From Amoeboaphelidium occidentale (Eukaryota; Aphelidiomycota; Aphelidea), in contig JALGPX010000006.1 of NCBI GenBank assembly GCA_023515795.1, positions 99,421 to 163,420 of the forward strand: a stretch of DNA of 64,000 nt, read 5' to 3'. The notes beneath the pieces are model-generated. The model did no database searches. It was given only the letters and a program-made list of their open reading frames with translations, and was not told the DNA's origin. Shown piece after piece: positions 40,627 through 49,965 of the stretch. Within the stretch, counting starts at the first letter, position 1, and the number at the start of each line of letters is the position of its first letter. A program made the position numbers and the translations under genes.

Positions 40627-41439
40627 TCACTTCTTTTTGATTTTAATTCCGATACTTTTCGCAGTGATTTTCTTTTCTGGTTTCGTCTTGTTGAGATCTT
40701 TAGTAGGAATTGCAATCGCAGCCTTCTTGGCAGGAGGTTGCTGTACAGATTCTATGGCATTAGCATCGGTGCCTTCTTCTAAATCGTCGTAGAGTCGTTT
40801 GATGGTAACACCGTCTTCTGTTTCAAAGTACATTTTGGCTATTCGAGAGTCTTCTTCGTCCTGTGCTTTCAGTCGCTCTTCTTCAAGTTCCTTTTGGCGA
40901 TCTTCTTCACTTCTGAGTCGTTCCATTGCAGCATCGGCGTTGACCTTCTCAAATCGAGCGTTTCGCGTTCTGAGTTCATCCAACGCTTCCAGAATCGCAA
41001 TTTCTCGTTTGGCATCGACAGTTTTGTTTTCTAATTTCTTCATTGGGTCCATTTCTTCTTCCAATTGCTTTCTGAAAGTCGACTCCTCCTTTTCGACAGA
41101 TTCTTCTCGCCAAGCTTCAAAGTTTCTGGATGCTCCCTTCTCACAAACATAATCAGCATTCTTTGGGTCTGTCTTGAAGGTAATCTCTGCAGAACACATT
41201 GGGCATCTAATGAAGAATCGATATACTCTGATACCCAAATAATCTTCGCCCCATACAGTCTCTTTGCGAGCATTGAACTTCTTGCCTTTGTAAACGAATT
41301 CTCCACAAGACTCGCAGCGCATGGAAAACGGAGCCATCAGACGCACCTTGTGAGTAGTGCTGCCTCCAGACATTTTCGGTATCAGGCTGACATCAAAGTC
41401 TGGTGGGAAGTATTTGTTGAGCACTTTTCGTTCTGCCAT
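40627..41439 (-). CDS. YJU2: splicing factor Yju2/CCDC94
   Basis: 270-aa single exon from the ATG at 41439. The N-terminus MAERKVLNKYFPPDFD, the four Cys of the zinc-binding domain (MRCESCGEF and FIRCPMCSAEI), and TDPKNADYVCEKGASRNFE are diagnostic for Yju2/CWC16. This factor stabilises the branch helix in the spliceosome during step one. A charged coiled-coil C-terminus and a lysine-rich end (KSIGIKIKKK) complete it. Confidence 0.93.
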   Translation of the reverse strand: MAERKVLNKYFPPDFDVSLIPKMSGGSTTHKVRLMAPFSMRCESCGEFVYKGKKFNARKETVWGEDYLGIRVYRFFIRCPMCSAEITFKTDPKNADYVCEKGASRNFEAWREESVEKEESTFRKQLEEEMDPMKKLENKTVDAKREIAILEALDELRTRNARFEKVNADAAMERLRSEEDRQKELEEERLKAQDEEDSRIAKMYFETEDGVTIKRLYDDLEEGTDANAIESVQQPPAKKAAIAIPTKDLNKTKPEKKITAKSIGIKIKKK

Positions 41440-41672
41440 CTGATTGTTGTTGAGAAAAGAAAGTACCAAATTGTCAGCCAGATCTGCTATAGCACGGTCT
41501 CAACAAGTTGACTTCATGTTTACCTATTCCCTGCTAGCGTCTACGTCACTGGTCGCCTGTGTGCAGCCCAATTTAGATCGCCCAATCCAAGCATGAACTA
41601 TGTTGCTATTTTACACCATATCAAATCCCTTTAGCATAAACTAGAGTGTTTTCCTCAATTTGAATTACTAAA

Positions 41673-42515
41673 ATGAGCGTACCAAGAAAGAACAGTGGTA
41701 TGATCAATATGATCCCAGACCAACCGCGTGATAAGAATGATCGCAGAAGTGTTTCAGTTGCCACTCCAAGAAAGACACTAGAAGAAGGTCGTCCCATGTC
41801 TGTGGTTACTGGTCCTTCACAGCCAATGCAGTATCAGGGTGGTAGAAAGACTTCTCCTGCATCATCAGTTGTTTCAAGTTCATCGCGTGCTTCTTCTCGT
41901 CCTGCATCGTTGAGAGATGTTCCTGCAATTTCAAGACAAATTGCGCCAAATCAAGGTCCTTCTAATGCACCACAATCCCCTATGATCAGAACAGCTGAGG
42001 ACGCCATAGTCAACTTCAATGAGCAAAAGGCAATGGCAAAGAAGAAGATCAAGTATAAGATGAGTGCAAGTAGTCGTTTAGTCAATTCATTGGCTGACAT
42101 TACAGTTTGCTTACTTTCACGTGCTATGCAAGAGAATATTTTGGATGAGATCGAGATTAGGATCTACAAGAAGCCTTTGGTCGTTGGTAACAATGTTTAC
42201 GTTCTTGAGTACAAAGACGGTAGCAAGAAGGATGACAAGAAGCCAAAGAAGGATCCAAAGTTGAACTCCGAGGCTGCTGATTCTGACTTTGTCGTCGTTA
42301 CAGTTGGTGAAATGATTGCTGATGATGAAAAGGATAACATTGAAAACTGGAAACAGTTCTTTGACGTTGTTCGATCATGGTCATTGTGGTGGAGATACTG
42401 CATGGCTATTCACAGACGCATCGGGTGGAAAGTCGGTTTGGACCGAAGTTTCTTGAACGTTATTGATGCTCGTGTCCTTGGGTTTGTCACAATCAAGATC
42501 AAGAACTTTGTCTGA
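41673..42515 (+). CDS. hypothetical protein with Ser-rich N-terminus
   Basis: 280-aa single exon. The first 110 residues are Ser/Pro/Arg-rich and likely disordered. A folded-looking C-terminal half begins with NFNEQKAMAKKKIKYKM and contains NSLADITVCLLSRAMQEN, a Lys/Asp-rich loop, NWKQFFDVVRSWSLWWRYC and the C-terminus VLGFVTIKIKNFV. I do not recognise the family. Its position next to conserved genes and good coding character support a real gene. Confidence 0.6.
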   Translation: MSVPRKNSGMINMIPDQPRDKNDRRSVSVATPRKTLEEGRPMSVVTGPSQPMQYQGGRKTSPASSVVSSSSRASSRPASLRDVPAISRQIAPNQGPSNAPQSPMIRTAEDAIVNFNEQKAMAKKKIKYKMSASSRLVNSLADITVCLLSRAMQENILDEIEIRIYKKPLVVGNNVYVLEYKDGSKKDDKKPKKDPKLNSEAADSDFVVVTVGEMIADDEKDNIENWKQFFDVVRSWSLWWRYCMAIHRRIGWKVGLDRSFLNVIDARVLGFVTIKIKNFV

Positions 42516-42889
42516 GTTACATTCGCAATACAATTTTAATTCTCAATTCTACGCTTTTTTGTATGAGGTGATATTGGCTAATGCCACGCGAGAAAGCTTC
42601 TTTGAGAGCTGAAATAATCGATAATAATTCCTTCTTTGAAACATATCTGCGAGTGAGATGAGCTCGCGATACTTGACTGAAACCATGAAAGTAGCCCCTC
42701 AGCTTACATCCATCACATTATTCCTTTACTGAAATGACTTGTCGCTAAACCAAAATCGCTCTAATCTTCGTCGGAGAAATCGTTTGTTCTATTTTCAGAT
42801 AAACAAAAATTCAGAACATGCAATAATGATATCCACCATTCTCGTCTTGCGACTTTTATCGATGAATATCTGCCACGAGATCATAACTG
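42516..42889. other. 3' flank of the Fanzor locus
   Basis: 374 bp with no gene. On the minus strand this lies directly downstream of the Fanzor reading frame, where a guide RNA would be expected. AACTG/CAGTT can pair across the last codons and the first bases after the stop, but a clear nested structure like those at 11206-11300 and 52250-52370 is not evident to me. Confidence 0.3.
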
Positions 42890-43581
42890 TCATTGAAGTC
42901 CGCCCTTCTCCAGTTTCTGACCTTGATCGTGTTGTGCGGAGTTTGATCTTGTGAATGCTTCCGGTCTCTTGCCATTGTTCTCGTTCTGGTACACCAACAA
43001 GTCTCCAATATTCAATGCAGCGTTGATATCTCTGTCAACCAACTTGTTGCAACCATGGCAGAATTTACTGGTCCAAGCTTTCTTCTGTTCCAGCTCTGAG
43101 CTGCAGTTCCTACAAAGTTTACTTGTTCAAAACTCGTCCACTTTGCGACAGCGCCACTTCAGCTTTGACTTCAGCTTTTGAAACAATGTCTTTGCTGGAG
43201 TTGGAACATGTCCACGTGATGCGTGATTAAATGCTCCATCTCCATATGCTATAATCACATTTTCTTCTTTCAAACCAAAAGACATCTTTTTCCAAGAATA
43301 GTCATAAGCCCTTTGTTTCTTGATGTACAAAGACCAGCGCAGCTTTCTCCACCTCTTGGAACCATAAAAGCCAGAAACAACGTTGTAACGATCCCAGCCA
43401 GTTCTCACAAAATCACAGAAACCTTTCACAGTAGGCACTTTTGAAGTAAGCTGTTTCTGATCAGCTTTTTTGACTCCTGTACCATATTTCAACCAAACTC
43501 TATACTTTTTCCTGAAATATCTGTCTCCTCTCTTAACTGCCCATTCCTTCGCAGAGCAACGCACTACTTCACTCTTCTGAA
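42890..43581 (-). pseudogene. Fanzor nuclease, C-terminal part with a premature stop
   Basis: Contig carrying the end of the main Fanzor gene. It runs from VVRCSAKEWAVKRGDRYF through the RuvC-II-region motif VIIAYGDGAFNHASRG to VDEF. A TGA at 43127-43129 interrupts the frame where the second lineage has Arg (VDEFRTS). Past it the frame continues normally: KLCRNC and KFCHGCNK (zinc ribbon), DRDINAALNI (RuvC-III Asp), and the tail NNGKRPEAFTRSN to a stop at 42890. Cut at this TGA the composite protein would be 695 aa and lack the zinc ribbon and RuvC-III Asp. It overlaps 43583-43961 by 379 bp with about 2.5% divergence. Confidence 0.8.
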
Positions 43582-43582
43582 N

Positions 43583-44162
43583 GGAACATTTCCACGTGAT
43601 GCGTGATTAAATGCCCCATCTCCATATGCTATAATCACATTTTCTTCTTTCAAACCAAAAGACATCTTTTTCCAAGCATAGTCATAAGCCCTTTGTTTCT
43701 TGATGTACAAAGACCAGCGCAACTTTCTCCACCTCTTGGAACCATAAAAGCCAGAAACAACGTTGTAACGATCCCAGCCAGTTCTTACAAAATCACAGAA
43801 ACCTTTGACAGTAGGCACTTTTGAAGTAAGCTGTTTCTGATCAGCTTTTTTGACTCCTGTACCATATTTCAACCAAACTCTATACTTCATCCTGAAATAT
43901 CTGTCTCCTCTCTTAGCTGCCCATTTCTTCGCGGAGCAACGCACTACTTCACTCTTCTGAATGGGAGCTTTCTTCTTCTTCTTTCTTCTTTTGTTGACAT
44001 TCTTTAACACATTATTTTTTGCATTCTCTTAAACATTCCTGGTTATAACTGATTTTTCAATGATAATATTTCCCTCTCCTTGAACACTAGTTTTCTTCCC
44101 ACTCTTCTTCCTTTTCTTCTTTTCCTTCTTCTTCTTTTGCTTCTGTTTCATATTCTTTCCTT
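43583..44162 (-). CDS. Fanzor nuclease, middle part (separate contig)
   Basis: Continues the same Fanzor frame: a Lys-rich stretch (KRRKKKKKAPIQKS), then VVRCSAKKWAAKRGDRYF, VWLKYGTGVKKADQKQL, VSGFYGSKRWRKLRWSLYI and VIIAYGDGAFNHASRG. The segment is bounded by single Ns at 43582 and 44163. Its last 236 bp (43927-44162) recur at 44164-44399, and its first 379 bp recur at 43203-43581. It is therefore an overlapping contig of one locus, or an allele, rather than an independent gene. A stop appears before the next unit only in the Lys-rich overlap (44027-44029), where this contig has TAA in place of the TCA/GAA-type codon of the neighbour. Confidence 0.7.
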
Positions 44163-44163
44163 N

Positions 44164-45831
44164 CTTCGCGGAGCAACGCACTACTTCACTCTTCTGAATG
44201 GGAGCTTTCTTCTTCTTCTTTCTTCTTTTGTTGACATTTTTTAGCACATTATTTTTTGCATTCTCTTCAACATTCCTGGTTATAACTGATTTTTCAATGA
44301 GAATATTTCCCTCTCCTTGAACACTAGTTTTCTTCCCACTCTTCTTCCTTTTCTTCTTTTCCTTCTTCTTCTTTTGCTTCTGTTTCATATTCTTTCCTTC
44401 ATGTTTCGTAATATCAGAAGGATACTTTGCTGCGACAAAAACATCTCGGCGACCAGGATCAAATCCAATAATAACGCTATTAGACAGATCTAGAATATCG
44501 TAATTCTTTTTATCAACAGTATATCCATGATCATCAAATGTACTATTGTGAACGGGTCTTTTCAGATGAATTGAAACAGAGACAGCATCTGTAGATATTG
44601 TAAATTTGAATGTCCTCTGTTTTGCGACAGATTCAAATTTGTCATAATTAAATAATTGTTTCCACCAGAAAGCATCTTGTTTGAGAAATGTACCCAAGGA
44701 TGTAGGGAAGTTGTTTAAAGTTGTACAATAAGAATCCCCACATAATTTTAGAAATTCGTACAAACTGCTTGATCCAATGAGTAAGCTACCAGTTCTAACT
44801 TTCACAATAGGCAACAACGAGAACAATCTTAAACCTTTTCCTTTTCTTCCTTCTTTCATTCTTTGTTGAGCGTCAACAGCATAGTTTAAATAAAAGCAGA
44901 CACTGATCTTTCTCATTATTCCCAAAAATCTAATGTAATTCTTCTTCATAATCTTTGGACATAGTATCTTGCCAGCAATAAGATTTAGTACACGGCGTCT
45001 TGCAATAATGATGGCAGTAATAATTCGGAATTTTCCACATTTAATCTTGTTCTTTTCGAGAAACTTAAATAATGTCCCAGGAATACCTGGTTGCTTCTTC
45101 CACACAACTTTCTGTTCAAACTGAACACTTCGAATGATAAAATTTGCAACAGTATTAGCCCGTGAATTGCTCTTAAAGACTGCTGGAAATATCTGTTCCA
45201 ATTGATATGCAGTCCACCGTTTCAGCACCTTAAACAAATTTACACTCACATGCGTCTTGCAATTTGTATCATTCTCCTTGACACACTGTGCCAAAACATG
45301 TGATAATCCCTTGAAATCAGGCAAACTTGAATCTTCAATACTATTAAGCTGCTTGAACTCAGACGCCAAAGTATTAATGTGATCGTGCCTTGCTCTGATT
45401 TCTATGTTCTTCTTGACATACTGACTTTGGCCCGTTGACATCGACACAAAACATTGCCTCATTAAACCTCCAGTATTATTCATTATATTTGGAATCTCTG
45501 ATCCAGCTTCCAAATGTTTCAACATGACAAAGTTCAAAAATTGTGCAGAAAGATATCTCAGTAAAGATGCTCTTTTAATGACATCTTCTAATGCCTCGAG
45601 AAACGGTTTCTTCAAATCTGTGTTCTTTAAAAAGGTCATTATCCCAGACTTCACTGTGAACACGGACTGATCCTCAGTTTCCTCATACTCTTCCTTCTCA
45701 ACATCCTCCAACTTCCGCTTTTTAGTAACAGCAGAACTCTGGGATATATCCTCTGAAATATTCACGTCACTTGCCATGATGGATGAGAAAATGCCTGACA
45801 AAATTTGAAAGAATGCTTGTTTGATGCACAT
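44164..45831 (-). CDS. Fanzor nuclease, N-terminal domains and RuvC-I
   Basis: Eukaryotic TnpB-like (Fanzor) RNA-guided nuclease, N-terminal two thirds. It starts at the Met (MCIKQAFF) that is kept in all three copies. An acidic N-terminus with KKRKLEDVEKEEYEE is followed by a helical region containing VKSGIMTFLKNTDLKKPFLE and LTRWTA-type recognition-lobe segments. VIIGFDPGRRDVFVAAKYPS is RuvC-I with its catalytic Asp. A very Lys-rich insert (KKKKEKKKRKKSGKK) lies between RuvC-I and the rest and could be a nuclear localisation or RNA-binding segment. Collapsing the contig overlaps gives a composite of 774 codons plus stop, a typical Fanzor length, with one internal stop. The transposon ends and any recombinase gene are not visible. 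Confidence 0.82.
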
Positions 45832-46686
45832 TTTGATCTTTCCTGATTTAGCGATCGGCGACAGGAGTTCATAATTGGCGTCGCCAAGGTATGCATCTTG
45901 CGTTAAGGGATATATTCGGAAAATCCTCATTAATGTAAAAATATATTGCATTTTATTTGTAAAAATGTATCGAAACAAGCTAATTTCACGACGTTGTACC
46001 TAGAAGACTATTCTGGGATAATTGTATCAACTGCAACTTCTTCCGGAAATTTCTGTACTTGCCTCTGCGATTTGATACTATTGTAACTCGATATATTGCA
46101 TTTTCGCAAAATCCAAAAATGTCAAAATGTCAAATTTTACTTTCTAGCATATTGAGAAACAAGCATTGAAAACTTAGTATTTCTGGAAATATAAATGATC
46201 GAAATATAAAACAGTTGGATTATAATTTGTGCTAGAAATGTACATTATTTTATCGTTGATATTGTGCAACACAGAGAATGTACATAATCTTGTCCGGTTT
46301 CAGTTCGTTTGTCGCTCGACATTCTCCAACAGATGACAAGTCTGCATGTCCCTACAGTTACGAGAAATTCTCTTTGGAGTAAGGTTATCTTGCACTACAG
46401 CGGACTGCTCACATCATGTGGAGAATTCCAATGCCGCAAAGAAGTACTGCAACAACGATTTCAAGACTCGCACTGGAAATGTGGCATTCACCCAAAAGAC
46501 ACTTCAGATGGAGCTCTTCCAAAGATTCCTTTCGGATTTGAGATTCACAGTTGAGACGCAAGATATGCCACTACTTGCTTCTTCTGGGAGAATTGTTTCA
46601 AGCGAGCGAGTTGAGGGAAATTCATAATAAGAGGAGCATTTTTCAGTTCAAATTGCTATGTCATGCTCTTGCTTGTTCAACATGAT
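45832..46686. repeat. 5' flank of the Fanzor gene, present in three near-identical pieces
   Basis: This flank recurs, with scattered substitutions, at 46920-47453 and 47461-47939. The last 479 bp (46208-46686) match the start of the contig at 47461. Plus-strand frames inside it (46309-46554 and 46346-46627) are duplicated at 47562-47807 and 47599-47880. They have no recognisable domain and are probably not genes. Confidence 0.8.
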
Positions 46687-46687
46687 N

Positions 46688-46919
46688 GAAACGGTTTCTT
46701 TAAATCTGTGTCCTTTAAAAAGGTCATTATCCCAGACTTCACTGTGAACACGGACTGATCCTCAGTTTCCTCATACTCTTCCTTCTCAACATCCTCCAAC
46801 TTCCGCTTTTTAGTAACAGCAGAACTCTGGGATATATCCTCTGGAATATTCACGTCACTTGCCTTGACGGATGAGAAAATGCCTGACAAAATTTGAAAGA
46901 ATGCTTGTTTGATGCACAT
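46688..46919 (-). pseudogene. Fanzor N-terminal fragment (contained contig)
   Basis: Repeats the first 77 codons or so of the Fanzor gene (MCIKQAFF to LKDTDLKKPF), followed on its 5' side by the same flank to 47453. It differs from 45600-46366 by a few percent, for example SSVKASDVN for SSIMASDVN. It is bounded by N at 46687 and seven Ns at 47454-47460. It fits an allelic or second-copy contig placed between two contigs that overlap each other directly. Confidence 0.75.
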
Positions 46920-47460
46920 TTTGATCTTTCCTGATTCAGCGATTGGCGACAGGATTTCATAATTGGCGTCGCCAAGGTATGCATCTTGCTTTAAGGGATA
47001 TATTCGGAAAATCCTCATTAATGTAAAAATATATTGCATTTTATTTGTAAAAATGTATCGAAACAAGCTAATTTCACGACGTTGTACCTAGAAGACTATT
47101 CTGGGATAATTGTATCAACTGCAACTTCTTCCGGAAATTTCTGTACTTGCCTCTGCGATTTGATACTATTGTGACTCGATATATTGCATTTTCGCAAAAT
47201 CCAAAAATGTCAAAATGTCATATTTTACTTTCTAGCATATTGAGAAACAAGCATTGAAAACTTAGTATTTCTGGAAATATAAATGATCGAAATATAAAAC
47301 AGTCGGATTATAATTTGTGCTAGAAAATTTACATTATTTTATCGTTGATATTGTGCAACACAGAGAATGTAAATAATCTTGTCCGGTTTCAGTTCATTTG
47401 TCGCTCGACAGTTTTAAACAGATGACAAGTCTGCATGTCCCTACAGTTACGAGNNNNNNN

Positions 47461-48184
47461 AAACAGTTGGATTATAATTTGTGCTAGAAAATGTACATTA
47501 TTTTATCGTTGATATTGTTCAACACAGAGAATGTAAATAATCTTGTCCGGTTTCAGTTCATTTGTCGCTCGACATTCTCCAACAGATGACAAGTCTGCAT
47601 GTCTCTACAGTTACGAGAAATTCTCTTTGGAGTAAGGTTATCTTGCACTACAGCGGACTGCTCACATCATGTGGAGAATTCCAATGCCGCAAAGAAGTAC
47701 TGCAACAACGATTTCAAGACTCGCACTGGAAATGTGGCATTCACCCAAAAGACACTTCAGATGGAGCTCTTCCAAAGATTCCTTTCGGATTTGAGATTCA
47801 CAGTTGAGACGCAAGATATGCCGCTACTTGCTTCTTCTGGGAGAATTGTTTCAAGCGAGCGAGTTGAGGGAAATTCATAATAAGAGGAGCATTTTTCAGT
47901 TCAAATTGCTATGTCATGCTCTTGCTTGTTCAACATGATCCCTGGGATTAGTCGTTCTGATAGCTGTACAGCTCTTCGATGGGCAAGGTGATCGCTTGGT
48001 ACTCGACTACCTTATAGTTTAAAGAGACCAGGCATAGCGTAATAACTCTAATGGTCCTTAACAGCACGATGGAATGATATTCTGAAATGAATAGCGACGA
48101 CGTGATTTACTGTGTGGTGTGTGTGATAGTGATTTCTAGTTAGGATGTTGAATTTCCGAAGAGCTCCTGCTTTAGGATTTTGCA
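47461..48184. other. overlapping contig start plus unique sequence
   Basis: 47461-47939 repeats the Fanzor 5' flank (offset 1253 from 46208-46686). Unique sequence begins at about 47940. No supported gene occurs up to 48184. Confidence 0.6.
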
Positions 48185-48406
48185 TCATAATAAAGCAAAT
48201 AAAAGCATCTCTTCTTCGTACAGACTTCTTCGTGGAGTTACCCAAACGTCAAGATGAAACAACCTACAAGAAGTGCAGTCAATACAAGACACTGCAGTGT
48301 TACGCATACCCACGTCAAAGGACACCAGAACTTTTCTCCTAGCAGTAAGGTCAATGATACTTACCTCTGATACAGCATCTGAGTGTATTTCAATGACATC
48401 AGACAT
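48185..48406 (-). pseudogene. possible RuvC-like resolvase N-terminal fragment
   Basis: A 73-aa frame starting MSDVIEIHSDAVSEVSIIDL and containing VLVSFDVGMRNTAVSCIDC. The pattern hydrophobic-S-x-D-x-G-x-[KR]-N followed by hydrophobics is the first catalytic strand of RuvC/Cce1/Ydc2-type and viral Holliday-junction resolvases. The frame then ends and I cannot find the remaining acidic residues downstream, even allowing an intron beginning GTAACTCC. It could be a relic, the first exon of a gene I cannot finish, or chance. Confidence 0.35.
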
Positions 48407-48556
48407 GTTTTATTATTTAGGTTATTAAAAGTTTATAAGAAACACTAAACATTTGTTTTCTGAATTGACGATCCTTGTCTCAAATCTCGCTAAACTTTGA
48501 AGGTTCGTTTTAATTCCATAGCGGCCCCGGTTAATTTCATCGTCTTTATTGTGCAG

Positions 48557-48924
48557 ATGTCGGAAAAGAAGGCAGTCATTAAGAACGCAGACATGAGTGA
48601 AGAGATGCAACATGACGCTGTTGAAGTTGCAACTCAGGCAATGGAGAAATACAACATCGAGAAGGACATTGCTGCTTTTATTAAGAGGGAATTCGATAAG
48701 AAGTACAATCCAACATGGCACTGCATCGTTGGAAGAAACTTTGGCTCGTATGTTACCCATGAGACGAAGGTGAGCTTTTTAACACGGGAAGCCTTGTGCA
48801 TAAGCGATTGCTGTTCCGTATTCAGCTTCCCGTTACTATTGTGGGTTTGAGAGTATTAACTGTGTAGCACTTTATTTACTTTTATTTGGGTCAAATTGCC
48901 ATTTTGCTCTTCAAGAGTGGTTAA
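48557..48924 (+). CDS. DYNLL1: dynein light chain LC8 (DYNLL)
   Basis: Two exons (48557-48769 and 48868-48924; intron 98 nt, long for this window) give 89 aa, exactly the human length. [46 protein letters not shown] and, after the intron, [18 protein letters not shown] are near-identical to animal LC8. It is a dimeric hub protein and subunit of dynein complexes. The upstream frame before 48557 is probably 5' UTR. Confidence 0.97.
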
Positions 48925-49000
48925 GCGCTGGAGTGGCCTGGTTTACTTGTTCAGGCAACGGTAAATTTGCGAAATAAAGTAAATTATTGGCTGATACGCT

Positions 49001-49687
49001 TTATTTCGTTTCCGTAACTGCGTCAGGTTGCTTCTCTGGATGTGCCAGTTTGAAAGCCTCGACTTGCGCCAAGTTTGTTTCGATCCTTGTGATCTCTGGA
49101 AACTTGCTCATGTCAACTTGGAAACGTCTCGCATTGTAAACTTGAGGCACTAAGCACACGTCTGCTAATGATAATTCATCACCAACGCAATAAGTTCCTG
49201 AGTGCTTTTTCAAAAGCTTTTCTACACTTTCGAAACCTTCAGTGATTACTCTTCTGCCCCATTCCGGCCTCTTCGTTTCATCATCGATACTCTGCAGCAC
49301 GCGTAAATTCTGCACAGGCTGAATATCTGAAGCGATCAATTGGACAATCGATCTGACAATTGCTCGCTTGTTGGCTTCCAGAGGTAACAAGCGCCATGAC
49401 TGCGGAACTCTCTCTTCCAAATACTCCAGAATTGCAACGCTCTGTGTTAAAACTTGGTTATCGATTATCAGAGTTGGCACGACTCTTCCGGGATTAAGTT
49501 CTATGTAGTCGTCACCCTTCTGCTCCGCCTTGAGCAAATTAACTGGTCTGTACTCAAACGGAATTCCCTTGAAATGCAAAGCTATTCTGACTCTCCAAGA
49601 ACAAGATGAACGCCAATAGGAGTAGAGAATGGTCTTATTTGGTTCAATGCCCGTGGACTGAGATGATGTATCAGGGTTAAAAGACAT
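49001..49687 (-). CDS. GSTZ1: maleylacetoacetate isomerase (zeta-class GST)
   Basis: 228-aa single exon. YSYWRSSCSWRVRIAL contains the SSCSWR glutathione-binding signature of zeta GSTs. NPGRVVPTL, LTQSVAILEYLEE, QNLRVLQSI and LSLADVCLVPQVYNARRF complete the thioredoxin-like and helical domains. It isomerises maleylacetoacetate to fumarylacetoacetate in tyrosine/phenylalanine breakdown. It is convergent with the dynein light chain gene, with 76 bp between stops. Confidence 0.93.
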   Translation of the reverse strand: MSFNPDTSSQSTGIEPNKTILYSYWRSSCSWRVRIALHFKGIPFEYRPVNLLKAEQKGDDYIELNPGRVVPTLIIDNQVLTQSVAILEYLEERVPQSWRLLPLEANKRAIVRSIVQLIASDIQPVQNLRVLQSIDDETKRPEWGRRVITEGFESVEKLLKKHSGTYCVGDELSLADVCLVPQVYNARRFQVDMSKFPEITRIETNLAQVEAFKLAHPEKQPDAVTETK

Positions 49688-49965
49688 GTCGTCACAACGT
49701 AAACAAGAATAAAATATCCGACGGTTACACTACAGGCTGCCCTGATAATATGCCACCATACGACTAAAACTTAATCTGAGAAGTCTCCGATGGTTCCCAA
49801 TGAGGCTGAAACAGTTGTGCCGTTTGCGGTTGATTTTGCGCGGCGTCCTTTCGCTTAACCGAAAAAATGCAGATCGTTTGAACCAAGTTTTCTTCAGCTC
49901 TTCAAAGTCCTCAGAAGGCTAGAAGGAAATTCAAGGCTATCTTTGTATTCATCGACGCAATTGTT

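Noticed and set aside
42951-43181. plus-strand frame antisense to the Fanzor C-terminus
   Set aside because: Shadow of the conserved minus-strand zinc ribbon and RuvC-III region.
46309-46627. plus-strand frames repeated in the Fanzor 5' flank, considered as a transposase or serine recombinase
   Set aside because: No catalytic motif or homology is seen; their repetition is explained by overlapping contigs of the flank.
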